Positions 1 through 12,130 of a DNA stretch of 64,000 nucleotides are shown in pieces (positions within the stretch are counted from its first letter, which is position 1; every line of letters starts with the position of its first letter). Below the pieces are notes generated by a model. It saw nothing but the letters and a program-made list of their open reading frames with translations. It searched no databases and was not told where the DNA came from. The stretch spans positions 276,263,426 to 276,327,425 of the forward strand of contig CP136063.1 in assembly GCA_032622095.1 (NCBI GenBank), read 5' to 3'. Made by a program: the position numbers and the translations under genes. This DNA comes from Siphonodentalium dalli (taxonomy: Eukaryota; Mollusca; Scaphopoda; Gadilida; Siphonodentaliidae).

Positions 1-68
1 AACAGGTGGACAAAATTGCCAGCCAGACATCTCCCAGGTAACCACTTGAACATTGATTTATGCTTTAG

Positions 69-175
69 GATGACGGAGACAAATTCACTTACACTGGCAG
101 TGGAGGTCGTGACCTTTCTGGTAATAAGAGAACAGCTGAGCAGTCATGTGATCAAACTCTTACAAGAATGAACAG
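69..175 (+). CDS. UHRF1: UHRF1 exon: start of SRA (YDG) domain
   Basis: Preceded by a TTTAG acceptor at 64-68 and followed by the donor GTAAAC at 176. Phase 0 start; ends with two nucleotides of an Arg codon. The peptide contains [20 protein letters not shown], almost identical to vertebrate UHRF1. It includes the NKR finger that in human UHRF1 fills the gap left by the flipped 5-methylcytosine. The upstream exon is outside the window. Confidence 0.95.
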
Positions 176-775
176 GTAAACTCTTCAAAATATATTCTGA
201 CACTTTTGATAATCACTTATGTTTGACACACTGTACTCAAAGATTTTTAAAGGTTCCTTAAGAAGGCGCAACATTCGTGAATTATCAAACAATTTGAATA
301 TGAAACTAACAATTTAAAGGGGAATATCATCAGCTTCTATAACCAATGTATTCTATAGTACTATAACTAGGGGTGGGAGGTACGCCCAGTGTCGCGATAC
401 GATATGTATCGCGATACGCAGGTGGCGATACAATACGTATCTAGATACATACCCTAGTATTTCGGGATGCAGCCCTTCATAAGGAATTCATGAATTGGTT
501 GGAAGAAAAACATATATTCAATCATAATCATTTAATGTTAATAATTCACGAAGATATGAAACTTATTTTGGGTTGCTACATCAACAATGTGCGTGCAGAA
601 CCATACAAAGTACTAATGTATGAGAAGACTGGTCACTCAATTGAATTGATCGTATTAGATCACAACAGGGAAGAAGAACTGGAAGAGTGAAGACATTATG
701 CAGCTGATCTCAATCTTCAAACTTTGTCGACTTAGATAGTTTTTATAAACCCCACTGTAAAACAGTTTTAGTATA
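176..775 (+). other. UHRF1 intron start, no gene seen
   Basis: Intronic DNA. A palindromic stretch rich in CGATAC at about 368-456 begins TAGGGGTG and ends ACCCTA. It looks like the joined termini of a hAT-type element, but no 8-bp target duplication flanks it. A 66-codon open frame at 490-690 shows no recognisable domain and is not called. Confidence 0.35.
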
Positions 776-2389
776 TAGTCTGGTCGTTGAGACTCGATTT
801 TGAGGTGAACCTAGAACAAATTGTTTACAAGCTGTTTTTGATGTCATTTTGTCGGGCAGAATCTGGGGAACAATATATCCAAAATCCGCTAAAATCCGCT
901 TTGGGGAAAAATTTCCACAGCTCGTTGAAATGGGGTCCTATTTATGGGTTTTTGTGTAAATTTTGCTGTTCCTTATTAGTCTAGTCAATATGATGGAAAG
1001 AAAAACCCCACCGTGAACAAATTGCTATGCAATGTCTTTTGGTGTGTTGACTGTGACTATATCCATATGATAACATAACCAAAATCCCCGTGAATCCCAG
1101 AGTGGGAAAATCGTCATTTTTGGGTGAAAAGTCAGGAATATGTAAACAAAAATGGTGAAAACTGTAATTTTCTGGTTGAGACTCAGATTTTAAGGTGAAC
1201 CTATATTAAATTGGTAACAAGCTGTTGGTGTTATTTTGTTGGGCAGAATATGGGGAACAATATATCCAAAATTCGCTTTGGGGGAAATTTTCCACATATC
1301 TTTGAAATAGGGTCCTATTTGTGTCTTTTTGTGTGTCAAGTTTGCAGTTCCTTGTTTTTTTTTTGTTTTTTTTTAAAATAATTTTTATTGAAATCAAAAC
1401 AAGCATAATATTACATGTATTATACCGTTTAGAAAATAAAAAACAAAATAACATCAACAAAAACAGGGACAATCATATTTTAAAGCCAAGGAGGGGATGT
1501 CAGTATAGCATGTTTAATTTCGATTTTTTTAGGGAGAGGTTTCCCTTTATGAAAAGTGATAGAGTTGTGAGAGTTGCAGTTCCTTATTAGTCCAGTCAAA
1601 CGGATGGAAGGAAACGCCCAACCATGAAAAAAATTAGCTTTTGGTCTTTTTGAGTGTGATTATACTCATATAATAACATATCCAAAATCCCCATGAACCA
1701 GAAGTCGCAATTTTTTAGTCAAAATACTGGAATATGTAAACAAAAATGGTGAAAATTGAAATTTTGTTAATAAACAAATCTGCCAACCATAAACGCTCAG
1801 TCGAGTTCCCTGACTGCCCAATGTGACCATATAATAATATATCCAAAATATCCATGCGTTTAATGAAGGGAAAGTCGTTAATTTAGATACAAATGAAGAA
1901 AATGGTGAAAATTGGAATTTTTGTCTCCAGACTGGGGCCCCAATATTAAACTTGATCCATTTTTTCGTAATGATGTCTGCTCCAACTAATTTGCCGCTAA
2001 CATGTGGCCGTGAATATTACGGGGCAATATGGTGGCAATTTCCTGAAGTGTACTACCATTCACTACAGTGTCCTCTAAATGTATTAATGTGACAGAAACC
2101 TGCAACAAAAAAACGCATTATTCCTGTTGCCATAGCATAATTATGCCTGTCATTTCGTGCATAATTTGACCCTAATACTATAAAATGGCGAATCCTAATC
2201 CGCTATAGTAAGTCATATCCCGAGGATTGGGCAATTCGGTGTCTAAGCAGTCTTCAAAATGACAGCGAAAATGGCAGTCGGAAGTGAACAATTGAAGTGT
2301 ATTTTTTCTTACGATATCGAATAAACGTATAGCCAATATGTAGTCATATATGCTACCATACGAGTTTGTAAAGCCACCAATAGTTTCAT

Positions 2390-3440
2390 AATACATCAAA
2401 TGATTGTCCCAAACCACACGAGTCCGCCAAACCATATATAGAGTTACAAAACCCATCTGGTATCCAAAAAAACCCAGCATGTGAGTATCCAAATCCATAC
2501 GACGGGCGCCCCAAATCCAAACATTGCTCCAAACCATCGACGGGGTGTCCCAATCCAATAAAACGAGTTTCACAAACCACCAGACTGACGTAGACTGATG
2601 TATGTAGCTCCCCAAACGATACTCAGCTGGTGTCATTACTCACACATATAGTCCCCAAACCATGCAATTGGTATTCCAAATCACCCAAAATGAATGTCAC
2701 AAGCCACTAAATGAGTGTCTCAATCGACCTGATTAAGGACCCAAACCAATCAACGAATGTTCCCAAACCACACCAGTAGTGCTCAATACGTTGCAACCTA
2801 TGTTCGAAACAACATAATAGGCGTGTCCCAAGCCAATCAGTAGGTTCCAGAAATATCCAATGAGTGTCCATAACCATCAGATGAGTAAAACATACAATGA
2901 GCACCAATTGAGTGCGTCAAACCAATCAATAAGTACCCCAAACCACACAATGGGCGTACCACGGTTACCAAACCATCCATCGGGTGTTCGAAACCACACG
3001 ATAGGCAGACATCCAATATGTAGCCCATGCCATATGTCATACAACATACAACTGTCGTCTCAATCCATTCAACTGTAGTGTCCCAAACGACCAAACCAGT
3101 GACCCAATCGGCCACGCAGTGTCTCAATGCACATAACCAGTATCTAAAATCTATAGCGAGTGTCCCAAACCACTCAATGTGAACACTCCACCCAATTGGT
3201 GTCCCAAAAGCATCCAACTGAAGTCACAAATTACCCAGCGGGTGACCCAAACCATAAAACTAGCATCATAAACCATCCATCAAGTTCCCTATCCACCAAC
3301 TGCACAGGACTGGTGTTGCGAACCAACAACAACTGTCATATCAATACATCTACAACAGTGTACAAAAACCTCCATCGAGTATTTCACACGATCAAGTGAG
3401 TTTGTCAAACCATCCAATGAGTTTACCAAAACATAGTTTG
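2390..3440 (+). repeat. Decayed about 33-bp tandem array, forward half
   Basis: Dozens of diverged units of the type CCCAAACCATCCAATGAGTG recur at roughly 30-36 bp spacing. Because the spacing is near a multiple of three, several frames stay open by chance. It forms the left half of an inverted pair with 3441-4020 inside the foldback element. Confidence 0.75.
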
Positions 3441-4020
3441 ATATATTTGAAGGATGGTTTTGTGCACTAGTTTGGGACACCTATTAAATGACTGGGACAT
3501 TCAGTGGTCTGAGACACTAGTTGGACGTTTTATACACTCCTGCTGGTTTTCACAATCATCGTGTGGCTTGTGACACTCATTGGGTGATTATGGACACTCA
3601 TCTGTTGGTTTGGGACACCCATTGGATGGTTTATGGTACACACTTGATGATTTAAGACACCCATTTGTGTGGTTTGGGACACCACATACATGAGTTGGGA
3701 CACTCGATGGGTGACATATGACAATCGTTGGATGGTATGGAACACACATTGGACTGGTTTAGGCACTAATTGGATGGTTTTTGACACTATTTGGGTGGAC
3801 TGTGTTACATATTAAGTGGTTTGTGACACTCGTTGGCTGATTTGGAATGCCCCTTATATGGACTGGGGCACTCACTGATTAAGTTGGTATATTATTAAGA
3901 AGGCAGTTGAGACACCTGTTGTGTGGTTTTACACTCCTTGGATGGTTTGGGACACGCGTTAAGTTGTTTCTGACACTCATTTGATGTATTTCGATACTAG
4001 TTTGGTTGCTGTGGACAATA
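3441..4020 (-). repeat. Decayed about 33-bp tandem array, inverted half
   Basis: The same family as the preceding array but reverse-complemented, with units such as GGTTTGGGACACCCATTGG. The switch in orientation is abrupt near 3440-3450, making the interior a very large imperfect hairpin. Confidence 0.75.
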
Positions 4021-4965
4021 ATCAAATTATATTCGATACCGGATATGAGAAGATTTAGTTAAAAATCAATGACGAAATAGATATTTTTGACTTTCGCTTG
4101 CAATATTCGCCGCCATTATGGGACACTGTAGGGACAAATTCTCGACATATAGCTCATTATTATCGGATTAGGATCCGACATTATTTACTGTGGTGCTAGC
4201 CAATAAATGTTTTTCGTCTAAATGGAAACAATCTACTGAACTTTAACGAAAATTCCCAATTATACTACTTTCAGTAGCCATAGTGTCCCTATTTTTGGAA
4301 GTGATTGCCTAGTTTCTGCTAAAATGGACACTAGTGGTTCATACCTGACGTCTAATGAGTATTAAGTACACTGGTGTGTTCGATTTGCGGTTATTCTGGA
4401 CATTAAAATAATATTTGATTTTTCTTCGAAATTTAGTACAATCTATTTCGAATTTGAAGGGTCCAAATTCCCAATCCTCGTGATATGGCTCACAATGATC
4501 AGACATAGATTTAAAATGGTGTGGTGTATGTTGGCACAAATGGCCATTTAAACCAAATTTCTTATAAATGGAAACGATCTGGTGAAATTTAGTGAAAATT
4601 GTCCAATTTTACCAATTACGGTCGCCATTTTGTCCGCCATTTTGAATTTTTACAATCAAAGTGTACACGAAATAACATACGTCTGTCATGGCAACAATAA
4701 TAATTTGTTTATGTTGCATATTCCTGCCATCTGTATAACTTTAATTTAAAATGACATTCATGTGTATATTTCATAAGAAAAAACGGAAAATCATACATAA
4801 CAAACACAAATATGACCTTTTTTCAAAATGCTCTAGAAAAGTTTTCCCAAAGCGGATTTTAGCGGATTTTGGATATCTTATTCCCCAGGTTCTGCCCGAC
4901 AAAATGACACCAAAAACAGCTTGTAAACAATTTGTTCTAGGTCCAATGCTTCAACGACCAGACTA

Positions 4966-5338
4966 ATATCCAATTTGAATCCATGTTGCTTCGTGCAGTA
5001 TTAACTATTAAGTTACGAAAGCACGCATTGCCACACAACGCCACTTTTACGTTGTCACTTCCTTGTGTGCATTCAGAGTTATCCTTCCTGCATCATTTCT
5101 ATGAACGAACTCTTCTGTGTGCCAACGGTATATCAATCATTACACAGCAATAACAAAGCCGAAGCGTATGACCGACGAACAGGTAGCTGACCTATTTAAT
5201 CGGCGCTTTGAAGCAGAACGACTTAATCTTGCTTCTTTGCGTGCCGTTGTATTTAATTATCATTTTTTGGCTATGGAACCGGTGCGTGTATTGTAGAACT
5301 CCGATTCGCGATACATCGGTGCACCGGTGATATCTCGC
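4966..5338 (+). other. UHRF1 intron, nothing recognised
   Basis: No open frame, RNA gene or repeat copy was recognised in this stretch between two repetitive elements. Confidence 0.5.
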
Positions 5339-8150
5339 ACCCGTAACTATAACAAGTTATGTTCACCCTCACAATATGAGAGATATGTTCTTATTATATA
5401 AAACAAATAAAGTGGTTTTAAAAAAATACTTTTTTTGAAGTAGGTAGAGTTTGACAGGAAATATTATCAAAAAACATAGTGCATTATCGAGCTTATGAAC
5501 CCAACTAGTGTATGTGCTCAGTCTACAATCTGAAATTTCATTGTATATTTTTGTTTTTTTGGTAGCCATTTGCAGAACTATATTTTTATCGTGTGATGCA
5601 CCAAAACAACATAAAACAACATAAATATTATTCAATCACGTTTGAAATAATGTGGCAGACATAAACACTCAATGCTAATTCATCTTTTCGGACATTGTTG
5701 TTTTATGGTGATTTTTTTCTCCAAAAAAATAGTTCTGCAAATGGCCACCAAAAAACTAAAATATGCTATGAAAAATGTTTGATTTATTTGATGGTAGACT
5801 GAGTGCAAATACTAGTTTAGTCGATGACACAGTGTGTTTTTAGCTCAACTTACTTTTGTAAGTTTGAGCTATTGCCATGGTTTGGCGTCCGTCGTCCGTG
5901 TGTCCGTCAACAATTTCCTTTGGCGCGGGCTACAGGTTGTACCTTTGGTCTGATCTTCATGAAATTTGTCATGAATGTTGACATTGACATGTAGATGGGA
6001 ACGAGTCATTTTGGGGTCATTCGGCCAAAAAACATGGCCGCTGGCAGCCATCTTGGATTTCAAGATTCAATCCATTGGCGCGGGCTACAGGTCGTACTGT
6101 TCATCTGATCATCATGAAATTTGTCATTGATGTTAATAATGACATGTAGATGGGAACGAGTCATTTTGGGGTTGTTCGGCCAAAAAACATGGCCGCCAGC
6201 AGCCATCTTGGATTTTACTCTTTGCATGACTAAATCCTTTGGCGCGGGCTGCAGGTCGTACCTATGGTCTGATCATTATGAATTTTGTCATGAATGTTGA
6301 CATTGACATGTAGATGGGAACGAGTCATTTTGGGGTCATTCGGCCAAAAAACATGGCCGCTGGTGGCCATTTTGGATTTCAAAATTCAATCCATTGGCGC
6401 GGGCTACAGGTCGTACTGTTCGTCTGATCATTATGAAATTTGTCATGGGTGTTAATATTGACATGTAGATGGGAACGAGTCATTTTGGGGTTGTTCGGCC
6501 AAAAAACATGGCCACCAGCAGCCATCTTGGATTTTACTCTTTGCATGACTAAATCCTTTGGCGTGGGCTACAGGTCGTACCTATGGTCTGATCTTTATGA
6601 ATTTTGTCATGAATGTTGACATTGACATGTAGATGGGAACGAGTCATTTTGGGGTCATTCGGCTTAAAAACATGGCCGCTGGTGGCCATTTTGGATTTCA
6701 AAATTCAATCCATTGGCGCGGGCTACAGGTCGTACTGTTCGTCTGATCATTATGTGATTTGTAATGGATGTTAATATTGACATGTAGATGGGAACGAGTC
6801 ATTTTGGGGTCGTTCGGCCAAAAAACATGGCCACTGGTAGCCATCTTGGATTTTACTCTTTGCATGACTAAATCCTTTGGCGCAGGCTACAGGTCGTAGT
6901 TTTGATCAGAACTTCATGAAATTTGTCATGGATGTTAACAATGACATGTAGATGGGAACGAGTGATTTTGGGGTTGTTCGGCCAAAAAACATGGCCGCCA
7001 GCAGCCATCTTGGATTTTACTCTTTGCATGACTAAATCCTTTGGTGCGGGCTACAGGTCGTACCTATGGTCTGATCTTTATGAATTTTGTCATGAATGTT
7101 GACATTGACATGTAGATGGGAACGAGTGATTTTGGGGTTGTTCGGCCAAAAAACATGGCCGCCAGCAGCCATCTTGGATTTTACTCTTTGCATGACTAAA
7201 TCCTTTGGCACGGGTTACAGGTCGTACCTTTGGTCTGACCTTTATGAAATTTGTCATGAATATTGATATTGACATGTATATGGGAACGAGTCATTTTGGG
7301 GGTCATACGGCCAAAAAACATGGCCGCTGGCAGCCATCTTGGATTTCAAAATTCAATCCATTGGCACGGGCTACAGGTCGTACTGTTTGTCTGATCATCA
7401 TGATATTTATCATGGATGTTAATATTAACATGTAGATGGGAATGAGTCATTTTGGGGTCGTTTGGCTTAAAAAACATGTCCGCCAGCAGCATATTGGATT
7501 TTACTCTTTGCATGAATAAATCCTTTGGTGCGGGCTACAGGTCGTAGCTTTGGTCGGAACTTCATGAAATTTGTCATGTATGTTAACAATGACATGTAGA
7601 TGGGGAAACGAGTCATTTTGGGGTCGTTCAGCCGAAAAACATGGCCGCCAGCGGCCATCTTGGATTTTACTCTTTGCATGACTAAATCCATTGGCATAGG
7701 CTACAGGTCATACCTTTGATCAGATCATTATGAGATTTGTAAAGGCTGTAGATGGGAACAAGTCATTTTGGGGTAATTCGGAAAAAAACATGGCTGCCGG
7801 TGGCCATTTTAGAATTTACTCTTTGCATAAATAAATCATTTGGCACACCATAATCACCACATCCCTGATCCGATCATTATGAAACCTGTTATGAATGTTG
7901 ATATTGACATGTACATCTAGTCTTACTTAGACATTTCAATTAGCACTTTTCCTATTCCTCCATTTATACTGTCGACCATTAAATTATTCCCCTACCTAAG
8001 TTGAGCTACAGTGTCATTGACACTTTCATTTATAAATATTACCTATTAAAATCAACCTACCTAAAAAAAAAAGCGTTTTAAAACCACTTTTTTTAAAAAC
8101 ATAATTAGAACATATCTCTCATATTGTGAGTGTAAACAGCTGTTGTTAGT
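5339..8150. mobile_element. Palindromic element split by a Helitron-like insertion
   Basis: The left arm (5339-5470) and right arm (about 8030-8150) are inverted copies, sharing CACAATATGAGAGATATGTT, GTGGTTTTAAAA and GTAGGTAGA-type blocks. The left part also contains an internal palindrome centred near 5640 (AGTTCTGCAAATGGCCACCA and its complement). The two arms are separated by a separate 2.2-kb element. Removing that insertion leaves about 0.6 kb, a plausible MITE. Confidence 0.55.
5841..8020 (+). mobile_element. Helitron-like (pearl-type) element with about 153-bp core repeats
   Basis: The 5' end is a hairpin (AGCTCAACTTAC / GTAAGTTTGAGCT) followed by a CGTCCGT-rich tract. About a dozen tandem units of roughly 153 bp follow, each with GGCGCGGGCTACAGGTCGTA and CCAAAAAACATGGCCGC. 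Two unit variants alternate (ending ATTCAATCCATT or ACTAAATCCTTT), so the effective period is near 305 bp. The 3' end is AAGTTGAGCTACAGTGTCAT. Hairpin plus microsatellite plus core repeats matches described bivalve non-autonomous Helitron-like elements. No Rep/helicase is encoded. Confidence 0.7.
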
Positions 8151-8809
8151 ACTATATCATACATTGGTTATAAAGGATAATGACTTCTTTCTTGGCTAAA
8201 ACCCTATTTGACCTCCCTTATTCCATTTCTTCTATGTATTCAGTTTAACTATATTGCCTGTGGCACAATTAGCTTCGGCTTTCATGATTATAATAGAAAC
8301 ACAAAACAAGTAAACTGAAACTACTTCCTGGTAAATTCCTGGAAAAGTGTATCACTGTGCACACGTGACAACTCTGCTAGTCTTCAATTCAAAGAATGCA
8401 CCGTCTGACATTGCTACATGCTATATGCAGAACTCCGACCGATGACATGTGGTAACTGATTGATGTCTACACTTAAAGGCCCGATGTTGCACTCATTTAA
8501 CCCCATATGTTCAAATTTGCTATCAAGCGATCTCATGTTCTATACTTGGAATATTACAAAGCGATGTATTATCTACCTCACACATGGACTTAAGCACGCA
8601 GTAATAATGCGTATGCAGAATTAAAATTATGCAAGCGGTAGGCGCACACTAAAATAGCGTGCATAATAACGCCAGGTCTGACATGAGTCGTGCTTTACAG
8701 CAAACTTTAGGGATCCTCTTTGTTATAGAATTCTGCAAGATTGGAAAAATTGACAACCCAGCGTTATCTTGATCATACAGTAATTTAAACTAATTCCAGG
8801 GTGATCTTT
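8151..8809 (+). other. UHRF1 intron, nothing recognised
   Basis: Unique-looking AT-rich intronic sequence. No exon with similarity to UHRF1 and no repeat seen elsewhere in the window. Confidence 0.5.
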
Positions 8810-8952
8810 AGTAATGCTCTAATTAATCGACTCCTTAACCACAGCAGAAGAGCTTTCCGATGAATGGCAACAAGCCATATTCTCGACTAAATCCTGAAAA
8901 GTTACCCATAATTCTGCTGTGGTTAAGGAGTCGATTAATTAGAGCATTACTG
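8810..8952. mobile_element. Palindromic TA-flanked MITE, deleted copy
   Basis: The ends read GTAATGCTCTAATTAATCGA and the complement, ending GAGCATTACTG followed by TA. It belongs to the family at 22050, 24808, 31809, 50571 and 51627. Much of the left arm is missing: the sequence jumps from CACAGCAGAA to GAGCTTTCCGATGAATGGC. Confidence 0.8.
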
Positions 8953-9149
8953 TATTTGTACCAGGCAAGTCCATATATATGTGCATCTAATGCCATTTTG
9001 TCTATGCGACGGAAAGAGAGAATTTAAGGTACACTGAGGTAAATTTGAGTAGTTTCTGATTTGATTTGTCGATAACTTTGTGAATATGTCTTAAGGAAAA
9101 ATCTTGAACGCGGAGACTTAATATAATCATAATTATGTGTCTATTACAG

Positions 9150-9312
9150 AGCCCTTGCCAAGAATTGTAATGCACCAATAGATAATAAGAATGGAGCTGA
9201 GGCTAAAGACTGGCAAAAAGGAAAACCTGTTAGGGTCGTGAGGAACTGTAAGGGAAGAAAGCACTCCGATTATGCCCCAGAGGAGGGAAATAGATACGAC
9301 GGAATTTATAAG
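9150..9312 (+). CDS. UHRF1: UHRF1 exon: SRA core with YDG motif
   Basis: Acceptor CTATTACAG at 9141-9149; donor GTCAGT at 9313. The first base completes the Arg codon of the previous exon, and the exon ends in phase 0. The peptide includes [18 protein letters not shown] and [11 protein letters not shown], the hallmark YDG signature of SRA domains. The donor is weaker than a duplicate copy 88 bp downstream (see the repeat at 9265-9521). Confidence 0.96.
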
Positions 9313-9521
9313 GTCAGTCAATCATTCTCCATATAATTCACATATATAAGTTCTGATTACGCTCCAGAAGCGGGGAAATAGATACAACAGAGTTTATAAG
9401 GTAAGTCAGTCATGCTCCGTATAATTCACATAAATACGTTCCGATTATGCCCCAGAGGAGAGAAATAGATACATGAAGGCTAGTTAGTCAAGTCATGCTC
9501 CGTATAACTCACATAGATACG
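9265..9521 (+). repeat. Three tandem copies of an exon 3' end plus splice donor
   Basis: Copies start at 9265 (the real exon end), 9352 and 9440, a period of 87-88 bp. Each runs from TCCGATTATGCCCCAGAGGA through the exon-intron junction to CATAnATACGT. The second copy keeps a consensus donor GTAAGT at 9401. The third has lost it (ATGAAGGCTAGTTAG). A CCGTCCGT tract follows directly at 9522. Confidence 0.9.
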
Positions 9522-10239
9522 TCCGTCCGTCCATCTTGTCCATCCGTCCGTGTCATGAGGTAAGCCTGATAAAACATGATTCTACCAATGTTAGATCTTA
9601 GTAAACAAAATGGTGTGCTGAAAAGATGTTTTTTTCGTAGCGGAATCTGGCAGAATGGCAGTTTTTTAAAAATCAAATTTCGTCTCTGAAATTCTGTTTT
9701 TGACAACTTGAATCTGGATTTGATGACGAATATCTCTGGAATTACATGTCTTATCGGGACAGAGTTTGTTTCTACGCGTAGAGTAGCCTCTTGGGGAGTG
9801 ATGGATGATGACAAGTAGTGAATAATGTTTTAATTTTTTTAGGAAAAAAAAAAAAAAGTTTTGATTCTCAGACATCCCTCCGTATCGAAAAAAAAATGGC
9901 CCAAGTTTGACCATTTTATTCCGAAAATAGGAAACTGTCGCACGGAAATTAGTTTTGTTTCAAAATCGAATAGGAGCTAAATACAACGGTGTTAATCAAA
10001 AGATCATAGTCAACAATAACTATCAGGTATAATGTCACCATAGGCTGTACAAAACCCCATGTTTATTGTCGAATGTGTTGAAATATTTGGACAAAATCAG
10101 GAAGTTGGATATTGAATTAGACATCCGCCAACCCGACCTTGGCAACCTTTGCACAGTAAGTAACCCTGCAAGATAGAGCTTTTCCTCTTGCTACGCTATT
10201 GCGATTGAAGGTATGAAAACCGTGATGGTTATTTGAAGT
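9522..10239 (+). other. UHRF1 intron with CCGT tract, no gene seen
   Basis: It begins with a short CCGTCC/CCATCC tract (to about 9553), suggesting a degraded Helitron-like end. The rest carries A- and T-runs (9840-9860) and no recognised feature. Confidence 0.45.
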
Positions 10240-11195
10240 TTTATTGTCCCCCGACGTTTCCGTCGGAGGACTATAGAAATGACCCTCGTCCGTCCGTCCG
10301 TCCGTGCGTCCGAGATTGGGTACCTTCATGGTGTAATCAACTCCTCCTACAGTTTTAAACGTAGAGATTTGAAACTCTGGGATATTGTTCCTAACATGTT
10401 GGTGATTTGCAACATCTATATAGCTAATCAAAAATATAATGTTTTCCATATTTTTGGGGGGGTTTTCGACTTAGAAAATTTGGAACATTTTTGCCTTTTG
10501 GATGAGATTGGGTCCCTTCATGGTGTAATCAACTCCTCCTACAGTTTTAAATGTAGAGATTTGAAACTCTGGGATATTGTTCCTAACATGTCGGTGATTT
10601 GCAACATCTATATAGCTAATCAAAAATATAATGTTTTCCATATTTTTGGGGGGGTTTTCGACTTAGAAAATTTGGAACATTTTTGCCTTTTGGATGAGAT
10701 TGGGTACCTTCATGGTGTAATCAACTCCTCCTACAGTTTTAAATGTAGAGATTTGAAACTCTGGGATATTGTTCCTAACATGTTGGTGATTTGCAACATC
10801 TATATAGCTAATAAAAAATATCATTTTTTCCATATTTTTGGGGGGTTTTCGACTTAGAAAATTTGGAACATTTTTGCCTTTTGGATGAGATTGGGTACCT
10901 TCATGGTGTAATCAACTCCTCCTACAGTTTTAAATGTAGAGATTTAAAACTCTGGGATATTGTTCCTAACATGTTGGTGATTTGCAACATCTATATAGCT
11001 AATACAATAATATAATTTTTTTCGCGTTTGCATGCGTTTGTTCATCGGGTTGTTTTGTCCAAGAAATTTTGCGAAGAAATTTTGCGGTGGTTTGCAACAT
11101 CTATATACTGTATAACATTGTTGCAAATAGTATCCTTCTAACAAATCCAATCATGAAGTTTACCACTCGAGTCGGGGGACATGTGGTCTGCGACC
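10240..11195 (+). mobile_element. Helitron-like element with 192-bp core repeats
   Basis: The 5' hairpin GTCCCCCGACG/CGTCGGAGGAC lies at about 10247-10272, followed by (CGTC)n at 10286-10310. About 3.6 units of 192 bp follow, with unit starts near 10313, 10505, 10697 and 10888. The 3' end carries GAGTCGGGGGACATGTGGTC. Because 192 is divisible by three, a repetitive 192-codon frame results; it is not a gene. Confidence 0.75.
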
Positions 11196-11700
11196 TTTTA
11201 TTGTCTTATCATCCATTGCTGTACATATACAGTCTTTAATTAGTCAGCGGAATAAGTGAATCAAGACTTTCTATGATAGTTTGTAAGATCACTTTATCTT
11301 TTGTTCTGACTGTTTTTACATTCCGTATTTTTCTATGAACCGGATATTTAGTTCTGCGTGTTAAAAATGATTGAGTCGATATTAAAGTCATATCAATATA
11401 TTTATCATTCTAGGTAATCCCTATATGATGTACGGAGAGTACAAAGTCATAATTTGTCATTCTTTATATCAGATTAAATTAGTTTATATCCATTACAACG
11501 TTCTCCCTACATTTTCTGGGCATGGGAAGGTATAATAACCCATGCTTACTATGGGCAAAACAAAATAAAACCCTCTCGCCTGCATTGATTTAAAAAAAAA
11601 ATTGCCTGGGAATCAAATATCTTTTTTTGTTTGGCCTTAAAGGCAATTTTTATCCTGAGGCTAGCATTTTTAGAAGCTGTGTCCCTTTCCCAAGAATTAT
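11196..11700 (+). other. UHRF1 intron, nothing recognised
   Basis: AT-rich intronic sequence without a recognised element or coding similarity. Confidence 0.5.
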
Positions 11701-12130
11701 ATAGATAGAACGACACAACTGTGTGAACTGGTTAACGTTATTGCACAAGTTCGTTGTGACGCGATGGTAAAACGAGAACTGGAGGTTCGAGTTTTACCTC
11801 GCGGCACGACAAACGATTGCAATAACGTTAACACGTTCACACAACTGTGTTGTTCTATGTTTATTGCACACTCTGGGGATTGCAGCTTGTAACATACTAA
11901 CATTTAGGTCGATATCGTTGTGTTTAATTGAACAAACATGTGCTTAATGTAGACTATACTCCATAATTTAGCGAAGACATTTTCTGTTAAAGTTGACGTC
12001 GCCAGTGACGTTGTTGACGTAATAGGTTTGTATTGTTCAAGAACAATACACATTTTTTTATTGAACGTTTCAATTCTTCTGTATTTTGCTGTATTTCACA
12101 CAAATAAGCCATTGGGTGTGCAATAAATAA
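11701..12130 (+). mobile_element. Dispersed palindromic repeat, copy A
   Basis: The first 150 bp form an imperfect palindrome from AGAACGACACAACTGTGTGA to its complement ending GTGTTGTTCT, with GTTAACGTTATTGCA near the middle of each arm. The following 270 bp also match a second copy at 43949-44372 in the same order, so the mobile unit is about 430 bp. No coding capacity. Confidence 0.7.

Larger units (their letters stand above)
776..4965. mobile_element. Foldback-type element with long inverted arms
   Basis: The two ends are inverted copies of each other. The left end starts TAGTCTGGTCGTTGA at 776, and the reverse complement of the right end (4965) starts the same way. The match continues for roughly 130 bp through sequence encoding ACAAATTGTTTACAAGCTG and CAAAATCCGC. 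A candidate 3-bp duplication ATA flanks it (773-775, 4966-4968). The left arm holds partial tandem copies (about 787, 1173 and 1570) interrupted by an A/T-rich insert near 1345-1570. The interior carries decayed about 33-bp tandem repeats whose orientation flips in the middle. No transposase frame is visible, so it is probably non-autonomous; the class is inferred from structure only. Confidence 0.6.

Noticed and set aside
2178-3787. Overlapping open frames of 60-152 codons on both strands
   Set aside because: They arise from decayed 33-bp repeats; no consistent frame or domain.
10279-10857. 192-codon frame with three identical repeats
   Set aside because: Results from a 192-bp tandem core of a Helitron-like element.
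11760-11830. tRNA-like B box (GGTTCGAG) in copy A and copy B of the dispersed repeat
   Set aside because: No cloverleaf can be drawn; the motif lies inside a palindromic MITE arm (GTAAAACGAGAACTGG and complement).
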